Shown in pieces: positions 21,716 to 28,786 of a stretch of DNA of 33,760 bases. The notes under the pieces were generated by a model. The model searched no databases. It had not been told where the DNA came from and saw only the letters and a list, made by a program, of their open reading frames with translations. The stretch is from assembly GCF_000756385.1 (NCBI RefSeq), contig NZ_JNFC01000032.1:1-33760 (forward strand), read 5' to 3'. A program made the position numbers and the translations under genes. The stretch's first letter is position 1; every line of letters begins with the position of its first letter. The DNA is from Sphingopyxis sp. LC363 (GTDB lineage Bacteria > Pseudomonadota > Alphaproteobacteria > Sphingomonadales > Sphingomonadaceae).

Positions 21716-24218
21716 CCCGCTCGCCCAGTATAACGCCAAGCGCGATTTCAAGCTGACCCCCGAGCCCGCGGGCAAGGTCGCAAAGGGCCAAAAACGTCAA
21801 GCGCGCAACCGTTTCATCGTCCAGAAGCACGACGCGACGCGGCTCCATTACGACTTCCGCCTCGAAGTCGACGGCGTGCTCAAAAGCTGGGCGGTGACCA
21901 AAGGCCCGAGCGCCGACCCCGCCGACAAGCGCCTCGCGGTGCGTACCGAAGATCATCCGATGTCCTACGCCGATTTCGAAGGCGTGATCCCCAAGGGCGA
22001 ATATGGCGGCGGCAGCGTGATGCTGTGGGACAAGGGCACATGGGCGCCGATCGAAGGCAAGAGCGCCAAGGACATCGAGAAAGGCCATCTCCATTTCACC
22101 CTCGACGGCGAGCGGATGAAGGGCGAATGGCTGCTCGTCCGCATGAAGCCGCGTCCCGGCGAAAAGCGCGAGAACTGGCTGCTGCGGAAAGTGAACGACG
22201 CCTACGCCGGCGGCGCCGACGATCTTGTCGGCCGCCAGCTCACGAGCGTCCTCACCGGCCGCACCATGGCCGAGATCGCGGGCGACGAACGCGGCGAACA
22301 ATCGCTGAAGGGCGCGAAGGGCGCGGCGTTCGCGAAGAAGATGGCCGCCGCCGCCGCGCACAACAAAAAGGTCGCCAAAACCAAACCGAAAGCCAAGCCC
22401 CCCAAATTCCGCCCGCTCCAGCTCGCGACGCTCGTCGACGCGGTGCCGGCGGGCAACGGCTGGTTTCACGAGATCAAATATGACGGCTACCGCGCCCAGA
22501 TCGCCGCCTCGGGCGGCGAGGTGCGCGTCTACACAAGAAACGGCCTCGACTGGACCGACAAGTTCGCGCCGCTCGTCCGCCACATCGCGGCGCTCGACCT
22601 GCCGCCGTGCCTGATCGACGGCGAGATCGTCGCCTATGGCAAGGACGGAAATCCCGACTTCTCCTCGCTCCAGGCGGTGCTCAAGCGCGGCCACGGCGCG
22701 CAGGACGAGGGCACCGCGCTCCACTTCTTCGCCTTCGACCTGCTCGAAGAGAACGGCAAGTCGCTCGCCAAACTCGGCAATCTCGAACGCAAGGAAAGGC
22801 TCGAAGCCTTGCTCCGCGACGCCAAGGCGCCCGTTGCCGTCGCCGACCATGTCATCGGTGCGGGCGAAACGCTCTACGGCGCGATGTGCGGCGCGGGGCA
22901 GGAAGGCATCATCTCGAAACGCGCCGACGCCGCTTACGTCGGCCGCCGCACCAAAAACTGGGTGAAGGTCAAATGCACGCGGCGGCAGGAATTCATCATC
23001 GTCGGCTGGAAGCCCTCCTCGACCAGGGCGCGCCCCTTCTCGTCGCTGCTCCTCGCGCAGCATGAGGGCGGCAGCCTCGTCTATAAGGGCAATGTCGGCA
23101 CCGGCTTCGATGCCGGCACCATGGCCGGCCTCGCCAAGGCGTTCGCGAAACTCGAACGCAAGACCGCGCCGCTCGAGGTCGACAAAGTCGCCGCACGCAA
23201 GGTTCACTGGCTGAAACCCGAACTCGTCGCCGAAATCGCCTTCGCCGAATTTACCGCGAGCGGATCGGTGCGTCACGCGAGCTTTCTGGGCCTGCGCAGC
23301 GACAAGGAGGCAAAGGATGTGATCCCCGAGAAGGAACAGGCGGCGCCCGAAGCGGCGAGCGACGTGAAGATCAGCAGCCGCGACCGCGTCATCTTTCCCG
23401 AAGCGAAGGCGACCAAGGGCGACCTTGCCGATTATTATGCCGCGATTTCGCCGCTGATGCTGTCTCACATGGCGCGCCGCCCGATCAGCCTCGTCCGCTG
23501 TCCGCAGGGGCGCGCGAAGAAATGCTTTTTCCAGAAGCATGATTCGGGCAGCTTCGGCGATCATGTCCACCATGTTCCGATCCGCGAGAAGGACGGGGGG
23601 CACGAGGATTATCTCTATGTCGAGGACGCCGACGGCATCCTCGCCTGCGTCCAGATGGGGACGATCGAGTTCCACGGCTGGGGCAGCCATGTGGGCGCGC
23701 TCGAAAAGCCCGACCGCATGGTGTTCGACCTCGACCCCGACGAAGGGCTCGATTTCGCCGACGTCAAAAAGTCCGCACTCGACATCCGCCGCCAGCTCGC
23801 CGACATCGGGCTCGTCAGCTTCGCGATGCTGTCGGGCGGCAAGGGGGTGCATGTCGTCGTGCCGCTCGATCCGAAGCACGGCTGGGACGCGCACAAGGAT
23901 TTTTCGAAACGCTTCGCCGAGGCTCTGAGCCTCGCCGAACCCGACCGCTATGTCGCGACGATGAGCAAGGCGAAGCGCAAGGGAAAGATTTTCATCGATT
24001 ACCTCCGCAACCAGCGCGGCAGCACCGCGATCATGCCCTATTCGGCGCGCGCGCGCGAAGGCGCCCCGGTCGCAGTGCCGATCGGCTGGGACGCGCTTGC
24101 CGATGTCGAAAAAGCGGGGCAGTGGACGATCGGGAACGCCGACGCGCTGCTCGAACGCGCCGCGGGCGCCGACCTAGAGGGCTGGGGTTTCGCCAGCCAG
24201 TCGCTACCCGATTTCTGA
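21702..24218 (+). CDS. ligD: multifunctional NHEJ ligase LigD (PE-LIG-POL)
   Basis: 838 residues from ATG 21702, with GGAG (21691-21694) 7 bases upstream; earlier ATGs at 21678 and 21696 are poorly placed. Domain order: 3'-phosphoesterase (about 25-150, HDATRLHYDFRLEVDG, EDHPMSYADFEGVIPKGEYGGG), ATP-dependent ligase (about 225-520; nucleotidyl lysine in EIKYDGYR, Lys259; LIDGEIV; EGIISKR; NWVKVK) and primase/polymerase (about 560-830; FDLDPDEGL with metal-binding Asp676 and Asp678; LSGGKGVHVVVPL; IFIDYLRNQRGSTAIMPYSARAREGAPV). All three active sites look intact. With Ku it forms the two-component bacterial double-strand-break end-joining system. Confidence 0.96.
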   Translation: MSRADPLAQYNAKRDFKLTPEPAGKVAKGQKRQARNRFIVQKHDATRLHYDFRLEVDGVLKSWAVTKGPSADPADKRLAVRTEDHPMSYADFEGVIPKGEYGGGSVMLWDKGTWAPIEGKSAKDIEKGHLHFTLDGERMKGEWLLVRMKPRPGEKRENWLLRKVNDAYAGGADDLVGRQLTSVLTGRTMAEIAGDERGEQSLKGAKGAAFAKKMAAAAAHNKKVAKTKPKAKPPKFRPLQLATLVDAVPAGNGWFHEIKYDGYRAQIAASGGEVRVYTRNGLDWTDKFAPLVRHIAALDLPPCLIDGEIVAYGKDGNPDFSSLQAVLKRGHGAQDEGTALHFFAFDLLEENGKSLAKLGNLERKERLEALLRDAKAPVAVADHVIGAGETLYGAMCGAGQEGIISKRADAAYVGRRTKNWVKVKCTRRQEFIIVGWKPSSTRARPFSSLLLAQHEGGSLVYKGNVGTGFDAGTMAGLAKAFAKLERKTAPLEVDKVAARKVHWLKPELVAEIAFAEFTASGSVRHASFLGLRSDKEAKDVIPEKEQAAPEAASDVKISSRDRVIFPEAKATKGDLADYYAAISPLMLSHMARRPISLVRCPQGRAKKCFFQKHDSGSFGDHVHHVPIREKDGGHEDYLYVEDADGILACVQMGTIEFHGWGSHVGALEKPDRMVFDLDPDEGLDFADVKKSALDIRRQLADIGLVSFAMLSGGKGVHVVVPLDPKHGWDAHKDFSKRFAEALSLAEPDRYVATMSKAKRKGKIFIDYLRNQRGSTAIMPYSARAREGAPVAVPIGWDALADVEKAGQWTIGNADALLERAAGADLEGWGFASQSLPDF

Positions 24219-24275
24219 CCGCCGCGCGCCGCATTGCGCCGCTCTCGCGAGTCGCCCGGCACGAAATTGGTTAGT

Positions 24276-24295
24276 ATTCTAATAGACATTAGAAT
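24276..24295 (+). promoter_or_regulatory. ATTCTAAT-AGAC-ATTAGAAT palindrome and leader of the TonB receptor
   Basis: Perfect 8-bp arms in A+T-rich DNA about 150 bases upstream of the receptor gene. Downstream, TTGACG (24364) and TATAAG (24384) resemble promoter hexamers, but with only 14 bases between them. The whole 227-base gap 24219-24445 is A+T-rich and otherwise empty. Candidate operator, regulator unknown. Confidence 0.4.
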
Positions 24296-24445
24296 GATAC
24301 CAATAAAATACCAAAACACGCAAATATGGCCATGAACCGGTGGACGTTCGCGCCATAAGGGACTTGACGTCTAGATTGGTATGTATAAGTTTCCCCGGAA
24401 ATCGGAAAGATATTCGATCTACGATCCAAAAGAGGGAGACTCGAC

Positions 24446-27118
24446 ATGACCAATGCAAGATATCTGCTTGCATCCGCCAGCGCCGGTACGCTGCTTTTCG
24501 CCGCTGGCGCAGCCCACGCGCAGGCAACCCCTGCCGCCGATACCGCGGCCGAAAGCGAAATCGTCGTCACCGGCATCCGCGGCTCGCTCCGCGAAGCGAT
24601 CGATGCCAAGCGCGACCTGTCGGTGATCGCCGACGTCGTCACCGCCGAGGATGTCGGCAAATTTCCCGACAAGAATGTCGCCGAGGCGCTCCAGCGCGTT
24701 CCCGGTATCGTCGTCAACCGCGAGTTCGGCGAGGGCGAGCGCGTTTCGCTGCGCGGCACCGCGCCGAACCTCACCAAAACTTTGCTCAACGGCCACAGCG
24801 TCGCGACCGCCGACTGGTTCATCCTCGATCAGGTCGCCTCGACGCGCAGCTTCAACTATCTGACTCTGCCCGCCGAAATCATCGGCCGCCTCGAAGTGTA
24901 CAAGAGCCCGCAGGCCGACGTCGAGGAAGGCGGGGTCGGCGGCACGATCAACGTCATCACGCGCAACCCGCTCGACCTCGACCCGCTCACCCTCTCGGCG
25001 TCGGTGCAGGCCGCCTATTCGGACCTGTCGGGCAAGGTCGACCCGCAGGTGTCGGGGCTCGTCAGCTGGAAGAATGCCGACGAGAGTTTCGGCGTGCTGG
25101 TCGGCGCGATCTACCAGAAGCGCCGCACGCGCCGCGACGGGCTCGAAATCTTCGGCTACCGTTCCTTCCCCGTCGGCGGCGGACAGAGCGCGCTCGTCCC
25201 GACGCTGATCGGCTCGACGATGTTCGAACAGAATCGCGAACGCTATGGCGCCAATGTCGGCATCCAGTTCCGCCCGTCGGACGCGCTCGAGATCAACATC
25301 ACCGGGCTTTATTCGCGCTTCAACGCCGACAATTTCAACCAGAATTACATCGCGTGGGGCGAACAGGCGCTCGCCGGCGGCGGCACGATCAGCAACGCCG
25401 TGGTGCAGGACGGCGTCGCGGTGTCGGGCGACATAGCCTCGGCGAATGGCGGCACGACGGGCTTCGGCGTCGTTTATGATGCGATCGACCGGCAAGCGGT
25501 CGCCAAGACCGTCTCGGCCGATTTCGACCTGACCTACCGTCCGACCGACAGCCTTTCGGTCCATTTCAAGGCCGGCTGGACCAAGGCGAACGGCGACACG
25601 AGCAACGAGAATTTCATCGAATTCGCCGGTCCCGGCGCCTTCAGCTACGACCTCACCAGCGGCCGGCCGGAGGTGAGCTTCGCGAACCCCGACCCGCTCA
25701 ATCCCGCGGGGATCCGCCCCGATTTCGGGCGCATCCAGTCGGTCACTAACGACGATGAGGAGAAATATTTCTACCTCGACATCGAAAAACAGGTTGAATG
25801 GGGCCCGCTCACCGCGCTCAAATTCGGGGTCAAATATACCGATCACGACCGCGTCGCCGAGCGCTTCGCGACCAACGGCGGCGTCTTCACGCCCGGACTG
25901 CGCTGCGACGGCGCGCCGTGCACCTCGGCCGATTTCGCGACCGGCGGCGGCATGCCCGGCGATTTCTTGGACAATATCGCCTCGCCCGGCACGCTCCGCG
26001 ACTATTGGCGCGTCGATCCCGCCAAGCTGCGCGCCATCTATGGCGCGTCGACGTCGCCCTCGAACGACCGCTTCCTCGTTCCCGGCAACACTTACTCGAT
26101 CAACGAAAAGGCGTGGGGCGGCTACGGCCTCGCCAAATTCGGCGGCGACGGCTGGCGCGGCAATGTCGGCGTGCGCGTGATCGAAACCAAGCAGACGTCG
26201 GACGGCTTCATCATCGGCGGTGCGAACCCCGAATTCACCAACCCGTTCGGCGGCTTCACCCCGTCGCGCGCGAAACGCTCCTACACCGACATCTTGCCGA
26301 GCGCGAACCTGTCGGTCGACCTCTCCGATCAGGTCGTGCTGCGCTTCGCCGCGGGCAAGACGGTGACGCGCCCCGATTTCGTCGACATCACCCCCGGCGT
26401 CGACCTCAACGGCACGCTGCTCACAGGGCGCGGCGGCGATCCGAACCTCGATCCCTATCGCGCGAACCAGTACGACCTGTCGATCGAATGGTATCCCGAC
26501 CGCGAGACGATCGTCGCGCTCGCCGCCTTCTACAAGGATATCGAATCCTACATCGTCAACACGACCTCGACCGAAATATTGCCGAGCGTCTTCGTGCCGG
26601 GGTCCGAGCCCGCGGGCTGCGTCGCGGCGCCGGGCGGCAACCCGAACCTGTTCAACTGCCCCTATCAGATCAACCGGCGCAGCAACGGCGACGGCGGGCG
26701 CAACCAGGGCTTCGAATTCCAGGTGTCGCGCCCGATCTGGGGCGGCTTCGGCGCGGTGGTCAACTACACCTATTCGGACGCCAAGGCCGACAATGGCGAC
26801 CCGATCCCGGGCAATTCGAAACATTCGCTCAACCTGACGGGCTATTATGAGAATGACCTCGTCAGCGCGCGGCTCTCGTATAACTACCGGTCGAAATTCT
26901 TCATCGACATCGACCGCGCCGCGCCGCTCAATCAGGCCGCGCTCTCGTCGCTCGACGCGTCGGTCAGCGTCAACATCACCGACAATATCGCGCTCACCGC
27001 CGACGCGGTGAACCTGACCAACGAGAAGATCGAGCAATATTCGGGCACGCGCGACCGCCCGCGCGCGATCTACGACAATGGCCGTCAATTCTATGTCGGG
27101 GCGCGGCTGAAATTCTGA
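24446..27118 (+). CDS. TonB-dependent receptor, Xanthomonas/Caulobacter (TIGR01782-like) type
   Basis: 890 residues from ATG 24446, preceded by AGAGGGAG. Signal peptide to Ala25 (AHA|Q) and TonB box EIVVTGIRGSLREAIDAKRD. The plug has ITAEDVGKFPDKNVAEALQRVPGI-like sequence (here VVTAEDVGKFPDKN...) and SLRGTAPNLTKTLLNGHSV, the hallmark of the large carbohydrate-type receptors frequent in sphingomonads and xanthomonads. The barrel contains GKTVTRPDFVDITPG and DPNLDPYRANQYDLSIEWYP, and ends FYVGARLKF. No hydrolase, transporter or LacI-type regulator gene is adjacent, so the substrate (oligosaccharide, peptide or other) is unknown. A long hairpin follows the stop. Confidence 0.93.
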   Translation: MTNARYLLASASAGTLLFAAGAAHAQATPAADTAAESEIVVTGIRGSLREAIDAKRDLSVIADVVTAEDVGKFPDKNVAEALQRVPGIVVNREFGEGERVSLRGTAPNLTKTLLNGHSVATADWFILDQVASTRSFNYLTLPAEIIGRLEVYKSPQADVEEGGVGGTINVITRNPLDLDPLTLSASVQAAYSDLSGKVDPQVSGLVSWKNADESFGVLVGAIYQKRRTRRDGLEIFGYRSFPVGGGQSALVPTLIGSTMFEQNRERYGANVGIQFRPSDALEINITGLYSRFNADNFNQNYIAWGEQALAGGGTISNAVVQDGVAVSGDIASANGGTTGFGVVYDAIDRQAVAKTVSADFDLTYRPTDSLSVHFKAGWTKANGDTSNENFIEFAGPGAFSYDLTSGRPEVSFANPDPLNPAGIRPDFGRIQSVTNDDEEKYFYLDIEKQVEWGPLTALKFGVKYTDHDRVAERFATNGGVFTPGLRCDGAPCTSADFATGGGMPGDFLDNIASPGTLRDYWRVDPAKLRAIYGASTSPSNDRFLVPGNTYSINEKAWGGYGLAKFGGDGWRGNVGVRVIETKQTSDGFIIGGANPEFTNPFGGFTPSRAKRSYTDILPSANLSVDLSDQVVLRFAAGKTVTRPDFVDITPGVDLNGTLLTGRGGDPNLDPYRANQYDLSIEWYPDRETIVALAAFYKDIESYIVNTTSTEILPSVFVPGSEPAGCVAAPGGNPNLFNCPYQINRRSNGDGGRNQGFEFQVSRPIWGGFGAVVNYTYSDAKADNGDPIPGNSKHSLNLTGYYENDLVSARLSYNYRSKFFIDIDRAAPLNQAALSSLDASVSVNITDNIALTADAVNLTNEKIEQYSGTRDRPRAIYDNGRQFYVGARLKF

Positions 27119-27128
27119 TCCCCCCGCG

Positions 27129-27163
27129 ACCGGTATCGGGTGCCTCGGGCGCCCGATACCGGT
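27129..27163 (+). terminator. terminator-like hairpin after the TonB receptor
   Basis: A 16-bp stem with one G-T wobble: ACCGGTATCGGGTGCC (27129-27144), loop TCG, then GGCGCCCGATACCGGT (27148-27163). There is no T run, but the stem is very stable and begins 10 bases after the stop codon. Confidence 0.75.
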
Positions 27164-27243
27164 TCGGACCCCCACGCCGGCCTATCCGCGCGCACGCAGC
27201 CCGCTCATCGACCAGTTCCGCAGGACAGCCTCAGCCGCCTCCA

Positions 27244-27267
27244 AATTGACAAATTTATTTGTCAATT
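27244..27267 (+). promoter_or_regulatory. perfect palindromic operator before the ArsR-like gene
   Basis: AATTGACAAAT (27244-27254), TT, ATTTGTCAATT (27257-27267): 11-bp perfect arms, A+T-rich in a G+C-rich genome, ending 13 bases before the regulator's start codon. It is placed to be the regulator's own binding site, overlapping its promoter or leader. No second copy was seen in the window. Confidence 0.7.
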
Positions 27268-27280
27268 GTAATCACGCAGC

Positions 27281-27880
27281 ATGTCCGACTCGCTCGCCCT
27301 CGTCGACGACGCCGCCACCGCGCGCGCGGCGCTGTCGCCGCTGCGGCGCGAATTGCTCGCGCGGCTCCATGTGCCCGCCTCGGCGGCGGCGCTCAGCGAG
27401 GCGCTCGGCCTGCCGCGGCAAAAGATCGGCTATCACCTCGGCATCCTCGAAAAGGCGGGGCTGATCGCGAGAGCCGAAACGCGCAAACGCCGCGGCTTCA
27501 CCGAGATAGTGTTCGAACGCGCGAGCGACGCGCTCGTCATCGACCCGATGCTCCTCGCCCCGCCCGATCCGGGCGCCGTCGACAAGCAGGACCGTTTCGC
27601 CGCCGACCATCTCGTGCGCACCGCCGCGGGCATCGTGCGCGAGGTGTCGCGGATGCGCGCCGTCGCCGCCGATGAAGGCAGCCGGCTTTTGACCTTCACG
27701 ATCGAGGCCGACGTCGGCTTCACCAAGCCCGCCGACATCGACGATTTCGCAGCGCGATTGTCGGAAGCGGTATCGACGATCGCGGCCGATTACGCCCCGC
27801 CCGGAAAGGGCCGCCGTTACCGCGTCACCATCGCCGGTCATCCCGCCGCCGGCACCTTGAGCACCCCTGCGATCAATTAG
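27281..27880 (+). CDS. ArsR-like winged-helix transcriptional regulator
   Basis: 199 residues from ATG 27281. The N-terminal ~85 residues are an ArsR-type winged helix: LSPLRRELLARLHVPASAAALSEALGLPRQKIGYHLGILEKAGLI (HTH with recognition helix RQKIGYHLGILEKAG), then a wing ETRKRRGFTEIVFE. The rest (about 90-199) is a helical/beta region, FTIEADVGFTKPADIDDFAARLSEAVSTIAADYAP, with no metal-binding cysteines, so it is not a classical metal sensor. It precedes a SRPBCC gene by 11 bases in what looks like a two-gene operon, probably self-repressed through the palindrome at 27244. A small-molecule ligand held by its C-terminal domain or by the partner is a guess. Confidence 0.85.
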   Translation: MSDSLALVDDAATARAALSPLRRELLARLHVPASAAALSEALGLPRQKIGYHLGILEKAGLIARAETRKRRGFTEIVFERASDALVIDPMLLAPPDPGAVDKQDRFAADHLVRTAAGIVREVSRMRAVAADEGSRLLTFTIEADVGFTKPADIDDFAARLSEAVSTIAADYAPPGKGRRYRVTIAGHPAAGTLSTPAIN

Positions 27881-27891
27881 GGAGACCAGCG

Positions 27892-28656
27892 ATGACCGAA
27901 ACATCCGACCAGCCCACCGTCGACCGCATCCTCGTCGAAATGACGATCTCCGCGCCCGCCGATCAGGTGTGGGACGCGCTGCAGGACCGTGACAAACTCT
28001 ACAACTGGTTCGGCTGGGAAGCTGACAGCCTGCGCGACGAGATCGACTATATCTTTTTCCAATATGCCCGGCCCGACAAGGAGGCGGGCATCCTGTGGTT
28101 CGAGGGTGTTCCCGACCGCTTCGAGATCGAGCCGCGCGGGCAGGAAACCATCTTTCGCGTCGTGCGCGCCGAACCCGCGGGCAAGGACTGGGACGGCATT
28201 TACGAGGATATGGTCGAAGGCTGGATCAGCTTCGTCCAGCAGTTGCGCCTCGCGATCGAGCGGCATGGTATCGCGCCGCGCCGCACGCTTTATTTCTCGG
28301 GCCATGCGAAACGCGGCGGGTCGGGGCCGACCGCCGCGCTCGGGCTCGCCGACTTCCGCGACATCCCCGACGGCCAGCCGCACGCCGCGACGCTGCCCAC
28401 CGGCGACACGGTGGTGGGGCAGGCGTGGCACCGCACGCCATGGCAGATCGGGCTCACCGTCCCGCAATGGGGGAACGGCCTGCTGATCGTCACCGACAAG
28501 TCGGTGAAGGACAGCGCGCCGCACGGCCGCGGCATGGCGATCCTCACCACCTACGACCTCTCCGCCGACGATTTCGCGGCGCTCGAGGACCGATGGAAGA
28601 CCTGGTGGGATAAACATTACGACCCGGTGCCCGCCTCGGAAGAAGCGTGCAGCTGA
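27892..28656 (+). CDS. SRPBCC (AHSA1/START-like) protein
   Basis: 254 residues from ATG 27892, with AGGGAG upstream. It opens VDRILVEMTISAPADQVWDALQDRDKLYNWFGWEAD, the standard SRPBCC beta-strand and Trp-containing helix of Aha1-domain (AHSA1) proteins, and closes the first domain with EDMVEGWISFVQQLRLAIE (about residue 118). Residues ~125-254 form a second related half (RTLYFSGHAKRGGSGPTAALGLAD...LTVPQWGNGLLIVTDK...DFAALEDRWKTWWDKHY), so the protein appears to be a tandem or extended version of the usual ~150-residue domain. These proteins enclose a hydrophobic ligand pocket. Regulator/SRPBCC pairs are common in sphingomonads; the ligand is unknown. Confidence 0.85.
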   Translation: MTETSDQPTVDRILVEMTISAPADQVWDALQDRDKLYNWFGWEADSLRDEIDYIFFQYARPDKEAGILWFEGVPDRFEIEPRGQETIFRVVRAEPAGKDWDGIYEDMVEGWISFVQQLRLAIERHGIAPRRTLYFSGHAKRGGSGPTAALGLADFRDIPDGQPHAATLPTGDTVVGQAWHRTPWQIGLTVPQWGNGLLIVTDKSVKDSAPHGRGMAILTTYDLSADDFAALEDRWKTWWDKHYDPVPASEEACS

Positions 28657-28687
28657 TTGATCAGGAAGCACTGGCTCCCCCAACCCC

Positions 28688-28763
28688 GTCATCCCGGCGA
28701 AGGCCGGGATCCCGCCGGTGCGTATGACCGGGACGGTGAGATCCCGGCCTTCGCCGGGATGAC
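28688..28763. repeat. inverted GTCATCCCGGCGAAGG repeat pair
   Basis: A 24-bp element starting GTCATCCCGGCGAAGG (28688-28711) and its exact reverse complement (28740-28763), 28 bases apart. It is itself internally palindromic (CCGGCGAAGGCCGG). It lies between convergent genes and can form a long stem, so it probably ends transcription from both sides. A frequent alphaproteobacterial intergenic repeat type. Confidence 0.85.
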
Positions 28764-28786
28764 GATTTCAGCGTGAACGACGCGCC

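Noticed and set aside
24419..27175. 918-residue minus-strand frame opposite the large TonB receptor.
   Set aside because: Arg/Asp/Val-rich antisense shadow; the receptor on the plus strand is unambiguous.
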